From a bacterium ADurb.Bin243 (GTDB lineage Bacteria; Muiribacteriota; UBA9980), in assembly GCA_002069765.1 (NCBI GenBank), contig MWBZ01000017.1, forward strand, positions 1 through 64,000: a stretch of DNA of 64,000 bases. Reading direction: 5' to 3'. The notes beneath the pieces are model-generated. The model was not told where the DNA came from. It searched no databases and was given only the letters and a program-made list of their open reading frames with translations. Made by a program: the position numbers and the translations under genes. Position 1 is the first letter of the stretch, and every line of letters begins with the position of its first letter. Positions 34,625-42,950 of this stretch are shown piece after piece.

Positions 34625-35861
34625 AGATCTCCACCACTTCGTGGAAATGGTCGGGCGTAAATGTGAGCGGCGGCTGTATTCTTATTACGTTTTTCTTTCT
34701 GCCGCCTATTCCCACCAGAAGCCCTTCGCTCCGGGCGGAGTTTAAAGCCTCCGAAGCGCTTTGCGCCGATTCGAAATCGAGCCCTATGGAATATCCCGCG
34801 CCGCGTATCCGGTTTATCTGCGGCCGTTCTTCGAAAAACAGCCTCATATCGCGTAAAAACACGCGGCCGTTTTCCTCTACCGCGTTCAATATATCCGTTT
34901 CATCGATAATTTTGATAACTTCGGCAGCGGCCGCTATGGAAAGCGGGTTGCCGCCGAACGTGTTAAAATGGAGCATATCCTTGACGCGCTCCGAAGTTTC
35001 CTCCTTGAAAACGACAGCGCCTAGCGGATACCCGTTGGCGATCGCCTTTCCCATGCAAACGATATCGGGTTTAAGGCCGTATTTCTGGAATCCGAAGAAC
35101 GCCCCGCCGGCGCGGCCGAATCCGGTCTGCACCTCGTCGCATATCAAAAAAACGTTATATTCGTCGATCACTTCGGAAAGCATCTTAAAATAATGAAGCG
35201 GAGGAGTTATAATTCCGCCCACGCCCAGGACGGGCTCTACGACGAGTATGGGGCGCAGGCCTTTTTTGTTTATCTGCTCGAAGCGTTCGCAGGCCCTGTT
35301 AAGGCAGATGCAGCGGGAAGTTTCGCAGTCTTTATGCCTGCACGTAACGCATTCCGGAGTGGTTATATAGAAAATTTCCGGCGGCGCGTTGACCGAGGCG
35401 TGCCAGTTATCGAGCCCGGTGGAAAATTTGGTTAGAAAAGTTCCGCCGTGGTAACCTTCGGAAAACGTAAAAATAGACTCGGAAGAAGTGGCGGCGCGGG
35501 CTATCATTATGGCCAGATCGACGGACTCGGAGCCGGAATTTGTGAAAAAAACGCGGCAATAATCGCCGCCGCATTTATTTAAAAGCGTCTTCGCATAATT
35601 CGCGGCGGATTCAAAACGATATATATATGAAATATGGCCGAAATTATCCATCTGGGCCTTCACGGCGTCGTTCACGCGCTTATTGCAATGGCCGAGCGAA
35701 ACGGTGGCCACTCCGCTATATGCGTCGAGGTATTTTTTTCCGTCCGTGTCCCATATATATTCGCCTTCCGCCCTTGAAACTATTAAAGGCTCCTGATAAT
35801 AAGGACGGACGAACGGCGCGAAATTAAAGTTAAAAATATCGGTAATTTCTTTCGAATTCAT
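34605..35861 (-). CDS. class III PLP aminotransferase
   Basis: 418 residues, AGXT2/GABA-transaminase type. Asp242 (CDEVQTGFGR) and the PLP lysine Lys272 (GKAIANGYPLGA) are present. Unusual: residues 171-191 form a cysteine-rich insert (pattern CxxCx4Cx4CxCx4C) absent from typical members, possibly a metal site. Whether it uses alanine, GABA, lysine or another amine is not readable. It faces the biosynthetic cluster and overlaps its last gene, with no terminator between them; membership in the pathway is possible but not shown. It has its own promoter and a structured leader. Confidence 0.9.
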   Translation of the reverse strand: MNSKEITDIFNFNFAPFVRPYYQEPLIVSRAEGEYIWDTDGKKYLDAYSGVATVSLGHCNKRVNDAVKAQMDNFGHISYIYRFESAANYAKTLLNKCGGDYCRVFFTNSGSESVDLAIMIARAATSSESIFTFSEGYHGGTFLTKFSTGLDNWHASVNAPPEIFYITTPECVTCRHKDCETSRCICLNRACERFEQINKKGLRPILVVEPVLGVGGIITPPLHYFKMLSEVIDEYNVFLICDEVQTGFGRAGGAFFGFQKYGLKPDIVCMGKAIANGYPLGAVVFKEETSERVKDMLHFNTFGGNPLSIAAAAEVIKIIDETDILNAVEENGRVFLRDMRLFFEERPQINRIRGAGYSIGLDFESAQSASEALNSARSEGLLVGIGGRKKNVIRIQPPLTFTPDHFHEVVEIFKKVLK

Positions 35862-35881
35862 ATCAATTATCCTCTCGACGA

Positions 35882-35923
35882 CCGCCGCCCTTTTTACGGG
35901 CTAAGGCTTTTATGAGCCGGCGG
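35882..35923 (-). ncRNA. predicted three-way-junction leader of the aminotransferase
   Basis: In the 5' leader (minus strand) the outer stem CCGCC/GGCGG (35919-35923 with 35882-35886) encloses two 4-bp hairpins (35915-35918 with 35905-35908; 35898-35901 with 35887-35890) separated by three bases. The helices are contiguous with no extra junction bases on the other sides. It ends about 20 bases before the start codon. This could be a cis-regulatory RNA or chance; the loops do not match the guanidine-II (mini-ykkC) motif. Confidence 0.35.
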
Positions 35924-35959
35924 ATAAAGCGTTGTTAAGATTTCATACCGTCAATTAAA

Positions 35960-35988
35960 ATTATAACATATCGCGGCGATTAAAACAA
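35960..35988 (-). promoter_or_regulatory. candidate promoter of the aminotransferase gene
   Basis: Minus strand: TTGTTT (35988-35983), 17 bp, TATAAT (35965-35960). The leader would be about 95 nt and contain the three-way junction. Confidence 0.55.
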
Positions 35989-36041
35989 TACGCAAAAATA
36001 ACAACGCGTCCACAAAAATTAATGTTAAAATGTAAAAATAT

Positions 36042-36070
36042 TTGAAATTAAAGATAATTTATGTTAGTAT
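36042..36070 (+). promoter_or_regulatory. promoter of the citrate lyase genes
   Basis: TTGAAA (36042-36047), 17 bp, TAGTAT (36065-36070). Leader of about 50 nt with an AGGTGG site before the ATG at 36128. Confidence 0.65.
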
Positions 36071-36127
36071 ATTTCGAAAATATTCAGGTGGTTATACGAT
36101 TAAAATCAATAAAAAGGTGGTTTAACT

Positions 36128-37354
36128 ATGAATTCCAACATACTTGACCACGTCACGGCAGGCAAGGCCGATAAATCTGACGTATTGATCAATTGCCGCA
36201 AAAAAGAAGCCGGACAGGGCGTTACCATTGCCATAAAAAGCTCCGTAAAAGCCTTTTTCGCAAAGCACATCGAATCTCTCGTATCCTCGAAAATAAAAGA
36301 ATTATCCATAAACGACATACAGATCGAAGTGGAAGACAACGGCGCGCTGGATTTCGTAATACTCGCCCGCCTGGAAGCCGCTCTGGTAAAAATGGGCTAC
36401 CCTGTTCACAAAAGCCTTCAGGGCGAACCCTGCCACGATTATTTCAACCCCGATTTTTCAAGGCTCAGGCGCTCGCGCCTTTATATCCCCGGCAACAACC
36501 CCGATCTTATTATAAACGCGGGCCTTTTCGGCTCAGACTCTCTTATACTCGACCTCGAAGATTCCGTAGCGCCGGAGCAGAAATTCGACACCAGGTTCGT
36601 GGTCAGAAATATCCTTACCTGCAAAAACAATTTTCTTGGTTCATCCGAACGGATCGTGCGCATTAATCCGCCGGGCTGCGAATACGGCCCCGCCGACCTC
36701 GAAATGATAGTGCCGGCAAGACCGGATACCCTTCTGATTCCAAAGTGCGAAACCGCGGAAGACGTCGTCAAAGTTGAAAAAATAGTTGAAGAGCTCGAAC
36801 GGCGACACCAAATTACAAAACCGATACTTTTTATGCCCCTCATAGAAACCGCTAAGGGCGTAATCAACGCATACTCCATCGCCTGCGCGTCTAAAAGAAG
36901 CGTGGCGCTGTGCTTCGGCGCGGAAGATTTCACGCGCGATATCGGCTGCGAACGCACTCGCGACGGCAAAGAAACCCTGAGCGCGCGCTGCTCGATAGTT
37001 TACGCCGCAAAAGCGGCCGGAATCGAAGCTATCGACACGGTGTTTTCCGATATCGAAGACTCCGAAGGGCTCAAAAAATCAACGCTCGAGGCCCAATCGC
37101 TGGGCTTCTGCGGCAAAGGCCTCATCCATCCCGGCCAGATTAAGATCGTGCACGAGGTTTTCGCGCCAACGAATGAGCAGATCCAGTACGCCAATAAAGT
37201 CATGCAGGCCATCGAAGACGCAAAAGCTCGAGGCCTCGGCGTAATCGCCCTCGGAAGCAAGATGATAGACGCCCCCGTCGTGGAGCGCGCTAAAAAAACT
37301 CTCGAGCTCGCAAAAAAAATGGGAATCGAAACCGCGAAAAAGGAAGTGAAATAA
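36128..37354 (+). CDS. citDE: citrate lyase ACP-beta subunit fusion (CitD-CitE)
   Basis: 408 residues joining two normally separate citrate lyase subunits. Residues about 7-95 match CitD, the carrier with a phosphoribosyl-dephospho-CoA arm; residues about 112-400 match CitE, the citryl-ACP lyase (RSRLYIPGN, DLEDSV at 142-147, MPLIETAKG, GLIHPGQ). In E. coli and Klebsiella CitD the arm is on the Ser two residues before a conserved Asp (ESSD/ESGD); here that position is Lys (DKSD) and the Ser is shifted by one, so attachment is uncertain. CitF follows 3 bp later. No citC, citX or citG is in the window. Confidence 0.9.
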   Translation: MNSNILDHVTAGKADKSDVLINCRKKEAGQGVTIAIKSSVKAFFAKHIESLVSSKIKELSINDIQIEVEDNGALDFVILARLEAALVKMGYPVHKSLQGEPCHDYFNPDFSRLRRSRLYIPGNNPDLIINAGLFGSDSLILDLEDSVAPEQKFDTRFVVRNILTCKNNFLGSSERIVRINPPGCEYGPADLEMIVPARPDTLLIPKCETAEDVVKVEKIVEELERRHQITKPILFMPLIETAKGVINAYSIACASKRSVALCFGAEDFTRDIGCERTRDGKETLSARCSIVYAAKAAGIEAIDTVFSDIEDSEGLKKSTLEAQSLGFCGKGLIHPGQIKIVHEVFAPTNEQIQYANKVMQAIEDAKARGLGVIALGSKMIDAPVVERAKKTLELAKKMGIETAKKEVK

Positions 37355-37357
37355 TAT

Positions 37358-38908
37358 ATGCAGATGGTAAAAAACGCTCTGGGCAGAATGGTGCCCTCCG
37401 AAGTCAACGGCAGGGCCGTAAAGCCTTTCGAAGGCGCGTTCGCCGATATGGTCAGCGGCAAAAGAAAAGCGGCCCCTCCTATTCCGCGGTGCTTCCCGGG
37501 CAGGATCGACAAGGTCGTCAACAGCCTTGACGGCGTGCTGGACAGGCTTCCGTTGCGCGACGGAATGTGCATTTCCTTCCATCATCATCTTAGAAACGGC
37601 GACTATCTGGTAAACATGGTAATCGAAAAGCTCGCCCGTAGAGGTTTTAAAGATATAGTCCTGGCGCCTACGGCCCTGTTTCCCGTGCACGACAAGCTCA
37701 TCCCGTATATAGAAAGCGGCGTCATTTCGCATGTGGAAGGCTCGATGAACGGCGACGTGGGGCGCGCCTGCTCGTACGGCAAGATGAAAAAAACCGCCAC
37801 GCTGCGCTCCCACGGCGGCAGGGTAAGGGCGGTACAGGACGGCGATCTGCACATAGACGTGGCGTTTATCGGCGCATCCGCGGCCGACTGCTACGGCAAC
37901 GCCAACGGCGTGCTCGGAAAATCGGCGTGCGGCCCTTTGAGCTATTCCAACGTGGACAGCCTTTACGCCGATTATTCGGTAGTGATAACCGATAACCTCG
38001 TCCCGTTTCCCTGCATCCCCTGGTCCATACAGGGCGGCAACGTCAATTACGTAGTGACCGTGGATTCGATCGGCGATCCGGCGCAGATAGTTTCCGGCAC
38101 CACCAAACTCACCAAAAGCCCGACGCAGCTTCTCATAGCCGAATACGCGGCGCGTTTCGTCGAAGAGATCGGATACGTCAGGGAAGGGCTTTCTTTCCAG
38201 GCAGGCGCCGGCGGAATATCTCTCGCTTTCAACGTCTATCTGGCTGAAATGATGAAAAAGAAAGGCGTTACGGCTTCTTTCGCGCACGGCGGCGGAAACA
38301 CGGTGCTCGTTAAAATGCTCGAGGAAGGTTCGCTCAAATATATATGCGAAGGGCAGTGCTTCGACCTTGACGCGGTCAGATCGCTGCGCGAAAACAACAA
38401 CCATGTGGAATCCACGCTTTCCATCTCCTATAATTATCACGCAAAAGGCTGCATAGCGCACATGCTCGATATAGGCGTGCTCGGCGCAACCGAAATAGAC
38501 CTTAATTTCAACGTCAACGTCAATACCCATTCAGACGGCCTTCTGCTGCACGGCACGGGCGGTTTCCCCGACGTCGCCGCGGGCTCCGACGTAACCATAA
38601 TAACCGCTCCTTCTTTCCGCAAGCGCATACCGATAATCCGCGAAAACGTTACGACCGTAACCTGCCCCGGCGAACTGATAGACGTAATAGTCACCGAACG
38701 CGGAATATGCATCAACCCCAAACGCCAGGACCTTATCGAAAAGACGAAAAACTCGGGCCTGCCCATCAAGCCTATCGACCAGCTCATGGACGAAGTCTAT
38801 AAGATAACGGGAGTGCCCGAAAAAGTGGAGCTCGACGACAGGATAGTGGCCGTGATGGAATGGCGCGACGGCAGCATACTCGACGTAATAAGAAAAGTCA
38901 AGACCTAA
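37358..38908 (+). CDS. citF: citrate lyase alpha subunit (citrate:ACP transferase)
   Basis: 516 residues, the usual CitF length. It transfers citrate onto the acetyl-carrier of the lyase, releasing acetate, so that CitE can split citryl-ACP into oxaloacetate. Recognisable stretches include GMCISFHHHLRNGD, the glycine-rich HVEGSMNGDVGRACS, and the NANGVLGKSACGPLSY segment of the family. GGAAGTG ribosome site in the end of citDE. It forms a two-gene unit with the CitD-CitE fusion, allowing anaerobic citrate cleavage if activation genes lie elsewhere. A long hairpin follows. Confidence 0.93.
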   Translation: MQMVKNALGRMVPSEVNGRAVKPFEGAFADMVSGKRKAAPPIPRCFPGRIDKVVNSLDGVLDRLPLRDGMCISFHHHLRNGDYLVNMVIEKLARRGFKDIVLAPTALFPVHDKLIPYIESGVISHVEGSMNGDVGRACSYGKMKKTATLRSHGGRVRAVQDGDLHIDVAFIGASAADCYGNANGVLGKSACGPLSYSNVDSLYADYSVVITDNLVPFPCIPWSIQGGNVNYVVTVDSIGDPAQIVSGTTKLTKSPTQLLIAEYAARFVEEIGYVREGLSFQAGAGGISLAFNVYLAEMMKKKGVTASFAHGGGNTVLVKMLEEGSLKYICEGQCFDLDAVRSLRENNNHVESTLSISYNYHAKGCIAHMLDIGVLGATEIDLNFNVNVNTHSDGLLLHGTGGFPDVAAGSDVTIITAPSFRKRIPIIRENVTTVTCPGELIDVIVTERGICINPKRQDLIEKTKNSGLPIKPIDQLMDEVYKITGVPEKVELDDRIVAVMEWRDGSILDVIRKVKT

Positions 38909-38946
38909 AAGGCCGCGGGGCTTAAAATAAAAAAGGCATATAAGAC

Positions 38947-38991
38947 CATATAACGATAAAACGCGGGCGTACCGCGTTTTATCGTTATATG
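38947..38991. repeat. 20-bp perfect inverted repeat
   Basis: Arms 38947-38966 and 38972-38991 are perfectly complementary (20 bp) around a 5-base loop GCGTA. It lies 38 bp after citF and 110 bp before nrdJ. No T-run follows on either strand, so it is not a standard intrinsic terminator; it may stabilise the citF mRNA end or bind a protein. Confidence 0.85.
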
Positions 38992-39016
38992 CAAATAAAT
39001 TAAAACATTAAAAAAT

Positions 39017-39045
39017 TTGAATATATTTGAACTATAAATTAGATT
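39017..39045 (+). promoter_or_regulatory. candidate promoter of nrdJ
   Basis: TTGAAT (39017-39022), 17 bp, TAGATT (39040-39045). A GAGAGGAAA ribosome site lies at 39084-39092. I saw no recognisable cobalamin riboswitch in the 190-bp gap. Confidence 0.5.
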
Positions 39046-39101
39046 CCTAATATATTCAGGGCATTAAAAAGCCATTTAAGCAAAGAGAGGAAACGCATTT
39101 A

Positions 39102-41789
39102 ATGAAGCGGACTTCAACCGAAAAGAAACTGGAACTCACTCCTAACGCCAGGATAGTTCTGGAAAAAAGATACCTGAAACCCAACGAGACCCCCGAAAAA
39201 CTTTTATGGCGCGTGGCCAGAAACGTCGCGCTCGCCGATATAATTTACGATAAAAATATAGAGGCGCAAGCCGTTTATAAAAACGTCGCGCGCGTTCTGA
39301 TACCGGCACACGATACTTTGAGCTCCGATCTTTCTCTTCTTCACGGCGCGCAGTGCCAGCATTCGGAAAAGCTGAAAGCGGCCATGGACCAGTTCGCGGC
39401 CGCGCTTCCCGTCCGGACCGCGAATTCGCCGGAAGTGAAAAAAACCATCTCGGATTTTTATGAATTTTTAAATTCAGGCACGGTAAAAAATTACGACGAA
39501 AACTTTAAGACTTTCCTGGACAATCTTAACGAATTATACGATTCCAGCGAATGCGCGCGTAAATCAGCCGAAGAATTTTTCGACATAATGCTGAACCTGG
39601 AATTTCTTCCCAACTCCCCCACGCTCATGAACGCCGGAAGCACCCTGCAGCAGCTTTCCGCATGTTTCGTGCTCCCCGTGGAAGACGACATTAAAGGTAT
39701 ATATTCCACGCTGCTGGAAGCTGCCATGATACATAAGTCCGGCGGCGGCACGGGGTTCTCCTTCTCCCGCCTCAGGCCCAGGAACGACAACGTTAAAACT
39801 ACCAAAGGCATAGCTTCCGGCCCCATATCTTTTATGCGGGTTTACAATTCATCCACGGAGGAAATCAAGCAGGGCGGAACCCGCCGCGGCGCAAACATGG
39901 GCATTTTAAGGGTGGACCACCCCGACATACTCGATTTCATAACGTGTAAAAAAGACGATAAAACGCTTACTAACTTCAATATTTCGGTGGCGATCACCGA
40001 CAAATTCATGCAGGCCGTGGCCGACGACGGAGATTTCGAGCTGGTGAACCCGCATACGCGCGAAGCGGTCCGAAAGATAAAAGCTTCGCAGATATGGTCG
40101 CTTCTGGTAGAAAACGCCTGGCGCAACGGCGACCCCGGCGTCATATTCATCGACAGGATAAACGAATACAACCCTACTCCGCATATCGGCGAGATAGAAA
40201 GCACCAATCCCTGCGGCGAGCAGCCTCTTCTGCCTTTCGAGTCGTGCAATCTCGGCTCCATAAACCTCGGCAGGATGATAAAAAACAGAAAAGTGAACTA
40301 CGAGCGCCTGGCTAAAGTCGTATCCGCGGCGGTACATTTTCTGGATAATATAATAGACATGAATAAATACCCCAACGCCGAAATCGAAAAACTTACGAAG
40401 TCGAACCGCAAAATAGGGCTCGGCGTCATGGGGTTCGCGGATATGCTCGCCCAGCTGGAAATAGCCTACAACTCCGACGCGGCGTGCGACCTGGCCGAAA
40501 ACGTGATGAACTTCATCCAGACCGAAACGCGCAAAACGTCGCAGACGCTGGCCTCTTCCAGAGGAGTTTTCGCCAATTTCAAAAACTCGATTTACGATAA
40601 AAATTCGCCGAACTTCAAAGGCGTCGATATGCAACTGAGGAACTCGGCCTCTACGACAGTCGCTCCGACCGGCACCATATCCACGATAGCCGGCGCCTGG
40701 GGCGGAATAGAACCTTATTTCGCCCTCTCATACGAAAAAAGGGTCATGGACGGCACAGTGCTTCGGGAAATCAATCCTTTTTTAATGGCTACGCTCAAAA
40801 GAAACGGGTTCGACGGCGAAGAAATAATAGAAAAAATAAAATCGGAAGGCACTCTCAAAAATCTTCGCGACCTTCCCCAGTATATGCGGGACGTTTTTAT
40901 AACCTCTCACGAAATCCCTTACGAATGGCATATCAAAATACAGGCCGCGTTTCAGAAATATTGCGACAACGCCGTTTCTAAAACCATCAACTTTTCAAAT
41001 TCCGCATCGGTGAACGATATCGCCCAGGCATATATGATGGCTTACAGAATGAGGCTTAAAGGCATAACAGTTTACCGCGACGGCTGCAAGAGCGAGCAGG
41101 TTTACCACGCAGGCTCCGCCCCAAAAACCGTACAGGCGCAGATTTCGGCCTCGGCGCAGGGTGAAAGCCTCAAGCCTCAGCCTAAAAAGCGCAAAACGCC
41201 GCAGATAGCCGATGGGACGCGCATCAGAAAAGACACCGGCTGCGGCATGCTTTACGTTCATATATACAAAGACCTCGACGGAAAGGAAATAGAAGTTTTC
41301 GCCGATCTCGGCAAGGCCGGAGGGTGCCCGTCGGCGTTTACCGAAGGCCTGGGGCGGCTCAGCTCGCTCGCGCTCAAGCACGGCGCCAGCATGCAGGAAA
41401 TAAGGGACGAGCTTATCGAGATAAAGTGCACTAAAGAAAAGGGCCTCGGCCCGAGCTACATAGCTTCGTGCCTGGACGGCGTGGGAAAGGCGATCCACGA
41501 TTACATACTGCTTCGCGAAATGGCCCAGCAGAAAGCGTCCGAAAAATCCGGCGAAGCTAAAAATCCCGCGGCGCTGGAAAATGCTGAAGACTCGACATTC
41601 ACCGGCGGGATCGCGCAGGCTCTTTCTATATCCGGCAGCGCCCAGAACGGCAATTCTTATCTGGGCGGGATAATCGGCGGCGGCCAGAGCGGGGCCTGCC
41701 CCGAATGCGGCGGAACGCTCGATTACGTAGAAGGCTGCCGCGGTGGCAAATGCAGAAATCCCGCCTGCTCATATTACAGCTGCGGTTAA
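39102..41789 (+). CDS. nrdJ: B12-dependent (class II) ribonucleotide reductase
   Basis: 895 residues. Makes deoxyribonucleotides using adenosylcobalamin, so it works with or without oxygen. Active-site features: NSPTLMNAGS (171-180), Cys188 (QQLSACF), and NPCGE (369-373) with the radical Cys371. After the barrel come a TSCPD-type domain (about 700-800, DTGCGMLY) and a C-terminal zinc-ribbon-like tail (CPECGGT ... CRNPACSYYSC) holding the shuttle cysteines. The first ~165 residues are an N-terminal extension typical of the NrdJ-long group. Single-gene unit before a converging mnmA operon. Confidence 0.97.
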   Translation: MKRTSTEKKLELTPNARIVLEKRYLKPNETPEKLLWRVARNVALADIIYDKNIEAQAVYKNVARVLIPAHDTLSSDLSLLHGAQCQHSEKLKAAMDQFAAALPVRTANSPEVKKTISDFYEFLNSGTVKNYDENFKTFLDNLNELYDSSECARKSAEEFFDIMLNLEFLPNSPTLMNAGSTLQQLSACFVLPVEDDIKGIYSTLLEAAMIHKSGGGTGFSFSRLRPRNDNVKTTKGIASGPISFMRVYNSSTEEIKQGGTRRGANMGILRVDHPDILDFITCKKDDKTLTNFNISVAITDKFMQAVADDGDFELVNPHTREAVRKIKASQIWSLLVENAWRNGDPGVIFIDRINEYNPTPHIGEIESTNPCGEQPLLPFESCNLGSINLGRMIKNRKVNYERLAKVVSAAVHFLDNIIDMNKYPNAEIEKLTKSNRKIGLGVMGFADMLAQLEIAYNSDAACDLAENVMNFIQTETRKTSQTLASSRGVFANFKNSIYDKNSPNFKGVDMQLRNSASTTVAPTGTISTIAGAWGGIEPYFALSYEKRVMDGTVLREINPFLMATLKRNGFDGEEIIEKIKSEGTLKNLRDLPQYMRDVFITSHEIPYEWHIKIQAAFQKYCDNAVSKTINFSNSASVNDIAQAYMMAYRMRLKGITVYRDGCKSEQVYHAGSAPKTVQAQISASAQGESLKPQPKKRKTPQIADGTRIRKDTGCGMLYVHIYKDLDGKEIEVFADLGKAGGCPSAFTEGLGRLSSLALKHGASMQEIRDELIEIKCTKEKGLGPSYIASCLDGVGKAIHDYILLREMAQQKASEKSGEAKNPAALENAEDSTFTGGIAQALSISGSAQNGNSYLGGIIGGGQSGACPECGGTLDYVEGCRGGKCRNPACSYYSCG

Positions 41790-41798
41790 TAAACGAAA

Positions 41799-41816
41799 AC
41801 CGCCCGGCGGGGCGGT
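41799..41816 (-). terminator. probable terminator of the cysteine desulfurase-mnmA operon
   Basis: 7-bp GC-rich stem (ACCGCCC/GGGCGGT) with a 4-base loop; on the minus strand it is followed by a short broken T-run. On the plus strand the following bases are A, so it would not end nrdJ. Confidence 0.55.
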
Positions 41817-41846
41817 AAAAAACATGACGGGGGCGCGGCATCGGGA

Positions 41847-42944
41847 TTACTCGATGACCGCTCCGCCCAGAAGGAATTCGCCGTCATACACGGCGAGGAT
41901 CTGCCCGGGGGTGACTCCTCTTTCGGGCTTATGAAGTTTTACCGCGGCCCGGCCGCCGTCTAAAGGCGTTAATTCGGCCTCGGTTTCCCTGTGCTTGTAT
42001 CTTATTTTTACTGCGTAAACGTATCCCGGCGTAATCGGCGCTTCGGGGTGCCAGTTTATGCCTTTAACGAAAAATTCTTTTTTTTCGGCGGCTTCGGCTT
42101 CGGCCACGACGACTTCGTTTCTTTCTCGGTCGAGCTTTATAACGTATAGCGGAGTTTTGTGGGCTATATTAAGGCCTTTACGCTGCCCTATGGTATAATT
42201 TATCAGCCCGTTATGCCTTCCGAGTATTTTATTATCCGCGGTCGCTATGTTGCCCGGTTTGATTTTGCCGCGGCTTTTTTCGTCCGCCATAATAAAGCCG
42301 GCGTAATCCCCGTCGGGGATGAAGCATATTTCCTGCGAATCCGGCTTATTAGCCACTATAAGCCCCAGTTTTTCAGCATAGGCGCGCGTTTCAGATTTGG
42401 CGTAAGGCCCGAGCGGCAATATTATTTTATCGATATATTCGCGCGGCAGCATGGAAAGCATATAAGACTGGTCGCGGTCGGCGTCGGCCGGCTTAGAGAA
42501 TAATTTCATGCCGTACTTTCCGCTGTATTTGATATCCGCGTAATGCCCGGTGGAAACATAATCGATTCCCATCATCGACGCGTATTTCAATAAATACTTG
42601 AACTTTATGTGCTTATTGCAAAACACGCACGGGTTAGGAGTTTTAGCCTCGAGATAATCTTCGATGAAATAATCGATAACTTTATCTTTGAAATCGCCGG
42701 AACAGTTGATTACATAATGAGGTATCCCAAGTTTCATAGCGCATATCCTGGCTTCCATAACCGCTTCCTTCGAGCAGCACACGCGAAAGCCTTCGCCCGC
42801 CGAACACGCTTTTTCTATGGCGTCCGGAAGCATTTTAAGGGTGAGCCCGATTACCTCGTAGCCGGATGCGTTCAAAAAATGAACGGCCGTAGCGGAATCC
42901 ACGCCGCCGGACAGGCCTATAAGCACTTTTTTTCTTTCACTCAT
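41847..42944 (-). CDS. mnmA: tRNA 2-thiouridylase MnmA
   Basis: 365 residues. Adds sulfur to U34 of Lys, Glu and Gln tRNAs. The ATP-pyrophosphatase loop GLSGGVDS (10-17), the nucleophile Cys106 in NPCVFCN and the second cysteine Cys207 in SQEICF are all present. It follows the cysteine desulfurase gene by 6 bp, matching the sulfur-relay pair in which the desulfurase supplies persulfide directly. Typical length and motifs, so the assignment is secure. Confidence 0.97.
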   Translation of the reverse strand: MSERKKVLIGLSGGVDSATAVHFLNASGYEVIGLTLKMLPDAIEKACSAGEGFRVCCSKEAVMEARICAMKLGIPHYVINCSGDFKDKVIDYFIEDYLEAKTPNPCVFCNKHIKFKYLLKYASMMGIDYVSTGHYADIKYSGKYGMKLFSKPADADRDQSYMLSMLPREYIDKIILPLGPYAKSETRAYAEKLGLIVANKPDSQEICFIPDGDYAGFIMADEKSRGKIKPGNIATADNKILGRHNGLINYTIGQRKGLNIAHKTPLYVIKLDRERNEVVVAEAEAAEKKEFFVKGINWHPEAPITPGYVYAVKIRYKHRETEAELTPLDGGRAAVKLHKPERGVTPGQILAVYDGEFLLGGAVIE

Positions 42945-42950
42945 ATTATC

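Noticed and set aside
35882-35923. Mini-ykkC (guanidine-II) riboswitch in the aminotransferase leader
   Set aside because: The two hairpins do not have the ACGR loops of that motif; kept only as an unassigned structured leader.
37079-38530. Open frame of 483 codons on the minus strand opposite citF
   Set aside because: Antisense to a clear citrate lyase alpha subunit, with a His/Arg/Tyr-rich composition and no family resemblance.
38947-38991. Intrinsic terminator of citF
   Set aside because: The stem is excellent but no T-run follows on either strand, so I list it as an inverted repeat.
38909-39101. Cobalamin riboswitch before the B12-dependent ribonucleotide reductase
   Set aside because: The 190-bp gap contains a long hairpin, but I see no B12-box-like sequence or multi-stem layout, and the gap is short for that riboswitch class.
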